A stretch of 28,527 bases of DNA from an uncultured cyanobacterium (GTDB lineage: Bacteria > Cyanobacteriota > Cyanobacteriia > PCC-6307 > Cyanobiaceae). The notes below the pieces were generated by a model. It did not search any database. It was not told where the DNA came from and saw only the letters and a program-made list of their open reading frames with translations. Both the position numbers and the translations under genes were made by a program. The stretch covers positions 1-28,527 of the forward strand of contig CAIOXF010000047.1 in the NCBI GenBank assembly GCA_903862155.1, given 5' to 3'. Positions 1 through 6,596 of the stretch are shown here, in pieces (the stretch's first letter is position 1; every line of letters begins with the position of its first letter).

Positions 1-758
1 AAGAAGAGGAAGAACGCGGCGCAGAGCCGGCGGATCTGAGGGTTGCGGAACACCCGTGAGAGCTGGGTGAAGGGCTGCAGTTCGCGCTTGCGCGGCAGGG
101 GGATCCGGGCGTCGATCGGATGGGTTTCCGGCAGGAGCAGCAGCACCAGCACCAGGTTGATGGCGGCGATCGCCACGGCCACTAGCAATGGCAGGTTCAC
201 GTTCACCCGGCCCAGCAATCCGCCAAGCGCGGGCCCAAGGATGAAGCCCAACCCGAAGGCCACCCCGATTAGGCCGAATGCCTTGGCCCGCTTCTCCGGT
301 GGGGAGATGTCGGCCAGCACGGCGCCGGCGGTGGCGGCGGTGCCGCCGCTCAGGCCGTCAATCAGCCGGGCGATGAACAGCACGATCAGCGGCAGGCCAG
401 CCGCCTTGGCGGCGGGCCACTGGCTGGCCCAGGGGAAAGCAATGGTGGCCGAGAACAGCGCCAGCCCCAGCACCGAACCCGCTACGCACACGGCGATCAC
501 CGGCTTGCGGCCGTAGCGGTCGCTGAGGGCGCCGATTAGCGGTGTGGCCAGGAACTGGGCCACGGCGTAGCTGCCGGTGAGCAGCCCCAGGGTGCGGCCG
601 TCGCTGGTGAAGCTGGCCAGCAGGAACGGCAGCAGCGGAAAGATCAGCGTTTCGCCCAGCCGGTCGTTCAGCAGGGTGAGAAAGGCGCAGAGGTAGGTGG
701 AAGGGCGCGACAGGCGCACGGCAGCTCGCCGGGGATGGAGCCACTCCAGCAAACGCAC
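1..758 (-). CDS. MFS drug/solute exporter, DHA1/TetA-like (partial, C-terminus outside window)
   Basis: The minus-strand reading frame encodes the N-terminal half of a 12-helix major facilitator. It contains a first helix with FLTLLNDRLGETLIFPLLPF, the loop signature GALSDRYGRKPV after helix 2, and LADISPPEKRAKAFGLIG followed by FGLGFILGPALGG, typical of TetA-like drug:proton antiporters. A hydrophilic central loop (about residues 215-240) closes the first half, and the frame runs off the left edge. The start is uncertain: GTG at 758 and GTG at 719 are both possible, and no ATG lies in frame nearby. The gene is divergent from moaC. The substrate cannot be told from sequence; the TetA-like motifs argue against a nitrate porter of the NrtP/NarK type. 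Membrane exporter: confident. Specific role: unknown. Confidence 0.8.
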   Translation of the reverse strand, partial: MRLLEWLHPRRAAVRLSRPSTYLCAFLTLLNDRLGETLIFPLLPFLLASFTSDGRTLGLLTGSYAVAQFLATPLIGALSDRYGRKPVIAVCVAGSVLGLALFSATIAFPWASQWPAAKAAGLPLIVLFIARLIDGLSGGTAATAGAVLADISPPEKRAKAFGLIGVAFGLGFILGPALGGLLGRVNVNLPLLVAVAIAAINLVLVLLLLPETHPIDARIPLPRKRELQPFTQLSRVFRNPQIRRLCAAFFLF

Positions 759-803
759 GACCCAGGCAGCCTTGATGCAGCGCGCAGCCCGGCTGATTAG
801 AAC

Positions 804-823
804 GCCGGCAGTGCCCTGCCGGC
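804..823. repeat. Perfect 8-bp inverted repeat between MFS gene and moaC
   Basis: The sequence GCCGGCAG-TGCC-CTGCCGGC is a perfect 8-bp stem with a 4-base loop. It lies in the divergent spacer, 60 bases before the moaC start. There is no T-run on either side, so it does not look like an intrinsic terminator. It could be an operator or an RNA hairpin in the moaC leader. Only the symmetry is seen; function is inferred. Confidence 0.5.
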
Positions 824-883
824 ATCGATGGTGCAGGGTGGAACTGGCGAATAGGTTGCGCCACAGCACGCTGGAGCTCCGCG

Positions 884-1366
884 ATGGCTGAGGCCCTCAC
901 CCACCTCAATGCCGCCGGGGAGGTGCACATGGTGGAGGTGGGCGATCGACCCGCCACCCGCCGCGAAGCCCGCGCCGAAGGACTGATCCAGTTGTGCCCG
1001 GAGGTGCTGGCGCTGGTGATGGAAGGCCGCGCTCCCAAGGGGGACGTGCTGGCAGTGGCGCGGGTGGCGGCGATTCAGGCCGCCAAGCGCACCTGGGAGT
1101 TGATCCCGCTGTGTCATCCGATTGCTCTGAGCGGCGTGGATGTGGTGATCAGCCCCAGTGCCGACGGGGCGGCCCTGCGGCTCGAGGTCAGCGCCCGCAC
1201 CACCGGCAGCACGGGGGTGGAGATGGAGGCGCTCACCGCCGTGCAGGTGGGGCTGCTCACCCTCTACGACATGCTCAAATCTGTCGACCCGGCGATGACG
1301 ATCACTGGCGTGCGCCTGCTCAGCAAGAGCGGCGGCCGCCATGGCGATTGGCAGCGCGATGACTGA
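884..1366 (+). CDS. moaC: Cyclic pyranopterin monophosphate synthase MoaC
   Basis: MoaC converts the 3',8-cyclo-GTP product of MoaA into cyclic pyranopterin monophosphate, the first stable intermediate of molybdenum-cofactor synthesis, in the cytoplasm. The 160-residue protein matches the family length. Visible signatures are PKGDVL (51-56, Lys52), LIPLCHPI (73-80, His78), GVEMEALTAV (111-120, Glu113 and Glu115) and YDMLK (128-132, Asp129 and Lys132). These correspond to the known catalytic residues of E. coli MoaC. The ATG start gives a full N-terminus. The end overlaps the start of moeA, so the two are probably translationally coupled. moaC heads the plus-strand half of the cofactor island and is divergent from the MFS gene. 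Confidence 0.97.
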   Translation: MAEALTHLNAAGEVHMVEVGDRPATRREARAEGLIQLCPEVLALVMEGRAPKGDVLAVARVAAIQAAKRTWELIPLCHPIALSGVDVVISPSADGAALRLEVSARTTGSTGVEMEALTAVQVGLLTLYDMLKSVDPAMTITGVRLLSKSGGRHGDWQRDD

Positions 1367-2594
1367 GCCCTACGGCCGCGAAGGTCTGCCGCTGGCGCAG
1401 GCCCGGGCGCAGATTCTGGAGGCCTTGCAGCCGCTGGGGCAGTGGGAGGAGCTGCCGCTCGGCCAGGCCCTGGGCCGCACCACCGCGGCGGCGGTGCTGG
1501 CGGCGGCCGCGGTGCCGGGCTTTCGGGCCTCGATCATGGATGGCTACGCCATTGCCGGCGCCGTCCAGCCAGAGCTGGGAGCCTGCTGGCGCCTGGTGGG
1601 CGTTTCAGCGGCTGGCGCTCCCCACGGCAGGTCTCTCGTGCCGGGTGAAGCGGTGCGGATTCTCACCGGTGCCGCGGTGCCCGAGGGCAGCGAGCGGGTG
1701 CTGCCCCAAGAACTGGTGGCTGTGGCTGGTGACGAGCTGGAGCTGGTGAAGCCCTGCGGACCCAATCCATGGATTCGCCAGCCGGAGGAGGAGGCCGCTC
1801 CAGGCCAACAACTGGTGCCCGCTGGCCAGCGGCTGGGCGTGGCCGATCTCGGCCGCCTGGCCAGCTGTGGGGTGCAGCAGCTGGCGGTCACGCGCCGGCC
1901 GCAGCTCGGACTGCTGATCAGTGGTGATGAGTTGCTGCCGCCGGGGGTTGAGCGGGGGCCGGGGCAGATCTGGGAGAGCAACTCCACCCTGCTCAGGGCG
2001 TTGTTGGCCCGGCTGGGTTACGAGGTGTACCAGCAGCGGGTGGTGGTGGATGAGCCGGATCCGTTGCGCGCGGCGTTGCAGGAACTGGCGGATGCTTGCG
2101 ATGTGGTGGTGAGCACCGGTGGCGTGTCGGCCGGCGATAGCGACTGGATCCGCCCCCTGGTGGACGAGTTGGGGGCGGTGAGCTTCTGGAAGCTGTTCCT
2201 CAAGCCCGGCCGCCCTTTTGCCTGGGGCCAGGTGGCGGGGGTGCCGTTCTTTGGTTTGCCGGGCAATCCGGTGGCGGCGGCGATCACGGCGCTGCAGCTC
2301 CTCTGGCCGGCGCTCCAGCGGCTCGAGGGAGCGGAGATCCAGGTGCTGCCGCGGTTGAAGGTGCAACTGGAGGAGCCGATGCGCCGCGGTGCCGGCCGGC
2401 CGGAGCTGGCGCGAGCCCAGTTGGTGGTGGCTGGTGATGGCACCCTGCTGGCCCGAGTGGCGGGGTCACAGGCTTCCTCGCGTATCGGCTCCCTGCAGGG
2501 AGCCGATCTGTTGCTGGAGATCCCGGCGGAGCTGGGAGCCCTGGAGGCGGGCACGGAGCTCTGGGCCCAGTTGTTGCGGTTGCCGCTGCTCTGA
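1359..2594 (+). CDS. moeA: Molybdopterin molybdenumtransferase MoeA
   Basis: MoeA inserts molybdate into adenylylated molybdopterin, the last step before the mature cofactor. From the ATG at 1359 the protein is 411 residues, normal for MoeA. It has the N-terminal SIMDGYAI segment (about 58-65), the MPT-binding motif STGGVSAGDSD (about 252-262), KPGRPFAWG, and FGLPGNPVAAA (about 298-308), followed by the C-terminal domain IV. An alternative ATG at 1341 would add six residues. I prefer 1359 because it gives an 8-base overlap with moaC, as usual in coupled genes. The stop lies only 2 bases from the stop of the convergent moaE. Confidence 0.96.
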   Translation: MTEPYGREGLPLAQARAQILEALQPLGQWEELPLGQALGRTTAAAVLAAAAVPGFRASIMDGYAIAGAVQPELGACWRLVGVSAAGAPHGRSLVPGEAVRILTGAAVPEGSERVLPQELVAVAGDELELVKPCGPNPWIRQPEEEAAPGQQLVPAGQRLGVADLGRLASCGVQQLAVTRRPQLGLLISGDELLPPGVERGPGQIWESNSTLLRALLARLGYEVYQQRVVVDEPDPLRAALQELADACDVVVSTGGVSAGDSDWIRPLVDELGAVSFWKLFLKPGRPFAWGQVAGVPFFGLPGNPVAAAITALQLLWPALQRLEGAEIQVLPRLKVQLEEPMRRGAGRPELARAQLVVAGDGTLLARVAGSQASSRIGSLQGADLLLEIPAELGALEAGTELWAQLLRLPLL

Positions 2595-2596
2595 GC

Positions 2597-3049
2597 TCAG
2601 AGCGGTGTGTTGCCGCTGAGCCATTCACGGCTGCCGTCGCTGCGCCATTCCCGTTTCCAGAACGGCGCGTCATGCTTGAGCGCCTCCAGCAGCTCCTGGC
2701 AGCAGCGCTGGGCTTGTCCCCGCCGGTCGGCGCCGATCGCCACGAGCACGATCGCCTCCCCCGGCAGCACCCGGCCGGTGCGGTGTTGCACCAAGCAGCT
2801 CCGCACGCCATGACGGGCGCAGCAGGTGTCCGCCAGCTGCTGCAGCTGCCGTTCGGTCATGCCCGGGTAGTGCTCCAACTCCAGGGCTTCCAGGGCCGCG
2901 CCATCGGCGGCCGTGCCCCTTACCCGGCCGATGAACAGGCTTTCGGCGGCACCGCCGCTGTGGCCTACAGCGATGAGTTGGCGTTGCCATTGCTCCAGGC
3001 AGGCGAGGGGCTCAAACGCCGTGCTGTGCAGATCGATCTTGAGCTGCAT
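2597..3049 (-). CDS. moaE: Molybdopterin synthase catalytic subunit MoaE
   Basis: MoaE is the large subunit of molybdopterin synthase. It transfers sulfur from the MoaD thiocarboxylate to cyclic pyranopterin monophosphate. The 150-residue protein shows the family landmarks FIGRVRG (39-45), LELEHYPGMTE (56-66), HRTGRVLPGEAIVLVAIGA (89-107) and LKHDAPFWKRE (124-134). The last holds Lys125 and Lys132, equivalent to the catalytic lysines of E. coli MoaE. It starts 3 bases after the moaD stop, so moaD-moaE form a tight pair in the order expected for the heterotetramer. Its stop nearly touches the moeA stop from the other strand. Confidence 0.96.
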   Translation of the reverse strand: MQLKIDLHSTAFEPLACLEQWQRQLIAVGHSGGAAESLFIGRVRGTAADGAALEALELEHYPGMTERQLQQLADTCCARHGVRSCLVQHRTGRVLPGEAIVLVAIGADRRGQAQRCCQELLEALKHDAPFWKREWRSDGSREWLSGNTPL

Positions 3050-3052
3050 GGC

Positions 3053-3298
3053 CTAGCCGCCACTGATGGGCGGCAGGAAGGCCACCTCGTCGCCGTCGGT
3101 GAGGCCAACGGTGGGGTTGGCGAATTGCTGGTTCACGGCGATGCGGATGCGTTCAGGCAGCAGAGACTCTGCGCCCAGCTCGCTGGCGATGGTGCTCCAG
3201 AGCTGCAGGGGTGTGGTGGTGCCGGTGATCTCCAGCCATCGTTCCTGCCAGCCCGCCCGCTCGCGTAGCTCCGCAAACAGCAGCACCCGCAGCCTCAC
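3053..3298 (-). CDS. moaD: Molybdopterin synthase sulfur carrier subunit MoaD
   Basis: This is the ubiquitin-like sulfur carrier of molybdopterin synthase. The 81-residue protein begins RLRVLLFAELRERAG, the typical MoaD beta-grasp start. It ends in DGDEVAFLPPISGG, with the obligatory C-terminal Gly-Gly that is adenylylated and thiocarboxylated. The start codon is GTG, and its GTGA overlaps the stop of the upstream secreted-protein gene. moaE follows after 3 bases. No MoeB/E1-like activating enzyme is in the window, so that activity must be encoded elsewhere. Confidence 0.95.
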   Translation of the reverse strand: MRLRVLLFAELRERAGWQERWLEITGTTTPLQLWSTIASELGAESLLPERIRIAVNQQFANPTVGLTDGDEVAFLPPISGG

Positions 3299-3804
3299 TG
3301 GGGCGGCTTCACGGCAGGGCAGGGATTGGGGCCGAACATGCCGGTGAGCTTCTGGGTGCCCAGGCTGTAGGTCTGCTGGGCGGCCGCCGTGCCGCCACTG
3401 GCCGCAGCGGACTGGATCTTGCTGGCGAATTCCTGGCAGGCCTGTTGCTGCTGGGCACTGGGCGGCTTGCTGCTGCCGGTGCTGGCGGGAGCGCTTGGTG
3501 TGGATGGAGCCGCCGGTGTTGCCACCGGGGCTGGAGCCGGTGCGGGCGCAGGAATATCGCCGCAGGGGTTTTCACCGAACTTGGCGACGAGCTTCAGCAC
3601 TCCCTGCTGATACACCTGCTGCGCCATGGCCGGATTGCCGCTGGCGGCCTGGAGTTTGCTGGCGAATTCCTGGCAGGCGCGGCGTTCCTCGATGCGACGC
3701 ATCAAGGGGCCCGCTTCTGCCGGGGTGGGAGCCAGGGCGCAAGCGATGCCCGGCACCAGCACGGCTGCACCAAGTAGCCCTCGCAACACCGTCCCGATCG
3801 CCAT
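3295..3804 (-). CDS. Secreted protein with two cysteine-bracketed repeats, unknown function
   Basis: I do not recognise this protein. From the ATG at 3804 it has 169 residues: an N-terminal signal peptide (about 1-31, hydrophobic core GLLGAAVLVPGIACAL, cleavage after an A-x-A-like AEAG), then two copies of a roughly 40-residue unit. Copy 1 (about 44-81) runs from CQEFASKLQAA to KFGENPC. Copy 2 (about 123-162) runs from CQEFASKIQSAA to MFGPNPC. Each is bounded by one cysteine at each end, suggesting one disulfide per unit outside the cytoplasm. A Pro/Ala/Ser linker (about 83-118) joins them. A GTG at 3810 is a less likely start. The gene overlaps moaD by four bases, which implies co-transcription with moaD-moaE although its product is exported. 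Confidence 0.8.
   Translation of the reverse strand: MAIGTVLRGLLGAAVLVPGIACALAPTPAEAGPLMRRIEERRACQEFASKLQAASGNPAMAQQVYQQGVLKLVAKFGENPCGDIPAPAPAPAPVATPAAPSTPSAPASTGSSKPPSAQQQQACQEFASKIQSAAASGGTAAAQQTYSLGTQKLTGMFGPNPCPAVKPPQ
3419..3441 (-). repeat. Direct repeat copy B inside secreted repeat protein gene
   Basis: This 23-base segment, encoding the CQEFASK part of the second protein repeat, is identical to 3656-3678 and lies 237 bases away in the same orientation. Identity at DNA level over the conserved core suggests fairly recent duplication or gene conversion. Confidence 0.7.
3656..3678 (-). repeat. Direct repeat copy A inside secreted repeat protein gene
   Basis: First copy of the 23-base identical segment, encoding the CQEFASK motif of protein repeat 1. 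See 3419-3441 for the second copy. The bases flanking the two copies diverge quickly. Confidence 0.7.
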
Positions 3805-3862
3805 GAACACCGCCCCAGAACCCGGGTGTCACGCTAGATGGATGTGCTGATTTGTCCTGCCG

Positions 3863-4369
3863 GTGTCGCTGGCCATCGCCTTGCTCACGGTGTCGGATAC
3901 GCGCACCCTTGCCGATGATCCCAGCGGTGATGCCCTCCAGGGCCGTTTGGAAGCAGCAGGTCATCACCTGGCGGAGCGCGCCCTCGTGCCCGACAACCGC
4001 TACCGCATCCGCGCCGAACTGAGCCGTTGGATTGCGGATCCGGCTGTGCAGGTGGTGATCAGCAGTGGCGGTACGGGGCTCACGGGCCGTGATGGCACCC
4101 CGGAAGCGGTGGCGCCCCTGCTCGACAAAACCATCGACGGCTTTGGTGAGCTGTTCCGCGTGCTCTCCTTTGAAACAATCGGCACCAGCTCCCTGCAGAG
4201 CCGCTGCCTGGCGGGTGTGGCCAACGGCACGGTGATCTTTGTGTTGCCAGGTTCGCTCGATGCGGTGCAAACGGCCTGGGATCGGCTCATCCATGCCCAG
4301 CTCGATGCCGCCACCCGCCCCTGCAACCTCGTGCAGTTGCTGCCCCGGCTCACGGAGCCGGCGGCATGA
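3863..4369 (+). CDS. mog: Molybdopterin adenylyltransferase MoaB/Mog type
   Basis: Enzymes of this family adenylylate molybdopterin to prepare it for metal insertion by MoeA. The 168-residue protein has the MoCF-binding fold signatures ALLTVSDTRT (6-15), ISSGGTGLTGRDGTPEA (66-82) and VLPGSLDAVQTAWD (127-140). Length fits the short MoaB/Mog group. The start is GTG at 3863, since an in-frame stop lies 13 bases upstream and no ATG is available. Its end overlaps the ATG of the HPP gene by four bases (ATGA), so the two are probably coupled. It is divergent from the secreted repeat protein. Whether to call it MoaB or Mog cannot be settled from sequence alone. Confidence 0.92.
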   Translation: MSLAIALLTVSDTRTLADDPSGDALQGRLEAAGHHLAERALVPDNRYRIRAELSRWIADPAVQVVISSGGTGLTGRDGTPEAVAPLLDKTIDGFGELFRVLSFETIGTSSLQSRCLAGVANGTVIFVLPGSLDAVQTAWDRLIHAQLDAATRPCNLVQLLPRLTEPAA

Positions 4370-4914
4370 GCGCCATGCGCCCGCCGCCGCCTGCTCGCCT
4401 GGTGAAGCGTCTGCAGGATGAGCGCCAGCGGGGCCGGGAGTATCAGCCGCGTTTCAGGCCGGGTCAGGTGGGTGTGGCCTGGCTGGGGGCGTTGCTCTCC
4501 ATTGCTCTGCTGAGCGGTTTGAGTGCCTGGAGTGGTGTGCCCTTCATCGCTGCGCCGTTGGGGGCATCCGCCGTGTTGCTTTTCGGCTATCCCGCGAGTC
4601 CGTTGGCGCAGCCCCGCAACATCGTGCTCGGCAATCTGGTGGGCGCAAGCCTGGCGGCCATCGCCAACACCTGGCTGGGCAACGGTCCCCTCGTGGTCGC
4701 CCTGGCGGTGGGCTTCACCATCCTGCTGGGACAGCAGCTGCGCTGTCTGCATCCGCCGGCAGGTGGCCTGGCGTTTCTCGGCGTGGCGTTCCGTTCGCCA
4801 CCGGAGTTCGTGCTGTTTCCAGTGCTGGTGGGTTCACTCTTGATGGTGGTGCTGGCCTTGGCCTTTAGCCGCTACGTGAGGGGAGCCCAGCCTTACCCAT
4901 ACCACTGGTTGTAG
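4366..4914 (+). CDS. HPP-family membrane protein, putative nitrite transporter
   Basis: This is an integral membrane protein of 182 residues with a basic cytoplasmic N-terminus and four to five hydrophobic segments (about 36-54, 58-74, 85-103, 107-123, 147-168). The family motif CLHPPAGG is at 127-134, and APLGASAVLLFGYPASPLAQ is at 63-82. HPP proteins of cyanobacteria and chloroplasts have been reported to transport nitrite. Here the gene is coupled to mog and lies within a nitrate-assimilation island, which fits that role. Direction and substrate in this organism are inferred. The protein lacks the C-terminal CBS domains found in some bacterial HPP proteins. Confidence 0.85.
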   Translation: MSAMRPPPPARLVKRLQDERQRGREYQPRFRPGQVGVAWLGALLSIALLSGLSAWSGVPFIAAPLGASAVLLFGYPASPLAQPRNIVLGNLVGASLAAIANTWLGNGPLVVALAVGFTILLGQQLRCLHPPAGGLAFLGVAFRSPPEFVLFPVLVGSLLMVVLALAFSRYVRGAQPYPYHWL

Positions 4915-4939
4915 CGGCGGCGCTGCGGCTGCCTGGTGT

Positions 4940-5034
4940 TCAGGCCGGCCCGTCGAGCACGAAGCTGCAGCGCACATCGCCTCGTTGATGCGCTCCATCG
5001 GCAGGTGTTCCACGGCGCTGCGCCCCATGGCGTT
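4940..5034 (-). pseudogene. Decayed C-terminal remnant of a zinc-type alcohol dehydrogenase
   Basis: Directly behind the moaA stop, the minus strand reads NAMGRSAVEHLPMERINEAM and, after a frame change, RCSFVLDGPA followed by a stop. The pattern E-x-x-P-x-x-x-INEA ... R-x-x-FVLD is the usual C-terminal end of medium-chain alcohol dehydrogenases. The residues normally between INEAM and the last strand are missing, consistent with a small frameshifting deletion. No start, cofactor-binding domain or zinc ligands remain. The fragment fills most of the spacer between HPP and moaA. The identification rests on a short match and is tentative. Confidence 0.45.
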
Positions 5035-6128
5035 TACCCCCCGAGGTACGCCATCTCCGCATGGCGCGGGGTTGGGTCTGCTGTGCTCCAGGCCTCTTGC
5101 CGTTCTTCGCTCCAGCGGTCGGCGCGGCGGTTCCACAAACCAGTCAAGGCCTCGCTCAGTCCTGCCGCGGCGGAGTCCGGCTGCAGCCAGGGGCGCAGGT
5201 CGAGCCCGCTGCCCGGGGCGGCGAAGAGGCAGGTGTAGGCGATGCCGTCGGCCGTCACGCGCAAGCGGTTGCAGTCGCCGCAGAAGGGGGAACTCACCGA
5301 CGCCACCACTGAGAGGTGGGCGCCGCCGCTTGCCGGGTCGCGATCCCGGTAGCGCCAGCGGCTGGCGGTGCCGTGGGCCGCACGCCCCTGGGGCTCCAGT
5401 GGCCAGCGCGCGCCGATGCGCTCCACCATCGCGGCAGCGCTGAGCACCGCCTCGGGCTGCCAGCCGTTGCTGTTGCCCACATCCATGAATTCGATCAGGC
5501 GCAGCTCCAGGCCCCGCTCGCGGGCCAGGGCGGCCAGGGACAGCAGCTGGTCGTCGTTGACGTCGCGTTGGATCACGGCATTGAGCTTGAGAGCCCCTTG
5601 GGCTGGATCAAAGCCGGCGTTGCGGGCGTGCTCGATCGCCGCCAGCACCTTGGTCAGCACGACTGCGCCGTTACCTACGCCGGCCATCCGGGCCACGGAT
5701 GCCGCTGTGGTGCCATCGAGGCTCAGGGTGATGCGATCGAGGCCTGCGGATCGCAGGGCCCGGGCCCGCTCGGCGCTGAGCAGCACGCCGTTGCTGGTGA
5801 GGGCGATCTCGCGCAGGCCGGGGCCGTCTGGGCGCGTGGCGCGCAGCGGTTGCACGGCGGCGATCAGTTCCTCCAGGCCGCCATGCAGCAGCGGTTCTCC
5901 ACCGGTGAGCCGCAGGTTGCGCGCTCCAAGCGCCACCGCCGCCTCGATCACCCGCAGCCGCTGCGGCAGGGTGAGCAGCCCGGGCGGCTCCACCCCATCG
6001 GGCAGGCAGTAGGGACAGGCCAGGTTGCAGCGCGCCGTGAGTGAGAGCCGCAGCACCCCCAGGGGGCGGCCGCGGCGGTCGAGCGGGGTCCATCGGCCCG
6101 CAGCGGACTGGGTAGAGGCACTCACCAT
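5034..6128 (-). CDS. moaA: GTP 3',8-cyclase MoaA
   Basis: MoaA is the radical-SAM enzyme that starts molybdenum-cofactor synthesis by cyclising GTP. The 364-residue protein has the SAM cluster motif RCNLACPYC (Cys34, Cys38, Cys41), the LRLTGGEPLL motif, SLDGT, and a C-terminal second cluster region FCGDCNRLRVTADGIAYTC whose three cysteines bind the substrate-side iron-sulfur cluster. It ends in Gly-Gly, the conserved MoaA tail needed for activity in known homologues. The ATG at 6128 gives a full N-terminus. The gene is divergent from the MNT gene and stands alone on its strand, followed only by the dehydrogenase remnant. Confidence 0.96.
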   Translation of the reverse strand: MVSASTQSAAGRWTPLDRRGRPLGVLRLSLTARCNLACPYCLPDGVEPPGLLTLPQRLRVIEAAVALGARNLRLTGGEPLLHGGLEELIAAVQPLRATRPDGPGLREIALTSNGVLLSAERARALRSAGLDRITLSLDGTTAASVARMAGVGNGAVVLTKVLAAIEHARNAGFDPAQGALKLNAVIQRDVNDDQLLSLAALARERGLELRLIEFMDVGNSNGWQPEAVLSAAAMVERIGARWPLEPQGRAAHGTASRWRYRDRDPASGGAHLSVVASVSSPFCGDCNRLRVTADGIAYTCLFAAPGSGLDLRPWLQPDSAAAGLSEALTGLWNRRADRWSEERQEAWSTADPTPRHAEMAYLGG

Positions 6129-6176
6129 CGAGCAACGCTATGGCTGCCGTTCTGTTGCCGGGGGTAGCGTTTGGGC

Positions 6177-6596
6177 ATGGTCGCCTCCGCTGGCGAGCGC
6201 TTCACGCCGCCCCCTATTCCCTGGTGCAAGCCTCTGGCGTTGGGGCCGGTCCCCGATCTTGGTCCTGGGATCGATCCCCAGAGGTCTGGCGAGTCATTGG
6301 CGCGTCTGTGCGCCGACCCCGATATTCAGGCGGTGATCGCCTTTGGCTCTCGGGCCCGTGGGCAGGCGCGGCCCGACTCGGATCTGGATCTAGCGGTGAT
6401 CGTGCGCCAGCTTCAGCTCACGCCCGCTGAAAAAATGGCGTGCTGGCGGCGCTTTCGTGGGGCGCTGGGCTTCCTGGGGGTTGGCGTCGACCTGGTGGTG
6501 GCAGGGGCTGCGGATGCCGACCGACTGAGCGCCTCCCGCTGGCATGTGTTCGGTGACGTGGCCCGTGAGGGCCGGGTGCTTTATGTCGCCGGCTGA
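6177..6596 (+). CDS. MNT-type nucleotidyltransferase (putative antitoxin of HEPN/MNT pair)
   Basis: This 139-residue protein has the minimal nucleotidyltransferase signature: IAFGSRARG (about 55-62), then D69 and D71 in SDLDLAV, fitting GS-x10-D-x-D. A third carboxylate is offered by VDLVV near residue 105. Such proteins pair with HEPN proteins; in studied pairs the MNT protein adds AMP units to the HEPN toxin. The first 35 residues are proline-rich and without similarity to the family. A TTG at 6171 could add two residues. The gene overlaps the next one, which encodes a HEPN protein, as is usual for these pairs. A physiological role in the nitrate island is unknown. Confidence 0.85.
   Translation: MVASAGERFTPPPIPWCKPLALGPVPDLGPGIDPQRSGESLARLCADPDIQAVIAFGSRARGQARPDSDLDLAVIVRQLQLTPAEKMACWRRFRGALGFLGVGVDLVVAGAADADRLSASRWHVFGDVAREGRVLYVAG

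Noticed and set aside
1..758. MFS gene as a nitrate/nitrite porter (NrtP/NarK)
   Set aside because: Its motifs (LNDRLGETLIFPLLPF, SDRYGRKPV, SPPEKRAKAFG) are TetA/DHA1-like, and the nitrate-porter signature is not visible in the part present.
831..844. GT-N10-AC match (GTGCAGGGTGGAAC) before moaC
   Set aside because: Two mismatches to GTA-N8-TAC and no GTAGC half as in the other four sites; the relaxed pattern is common by chance.
358..1342. Long minus-strand open frames opposite moaC and across the MFS gene start
   Set aside because: They are arginine/alanine-rich frames with no recognisable motif, produced by high GC; the MFS and moaC frames carry clear family signatures.
6165..6178. GTAGCGTTTGGGCA in the moaA/MNT spacer, similar to the narB box
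   Set aside because: It ends in CA instead of AC at the required distance, so the second half-site is missing.
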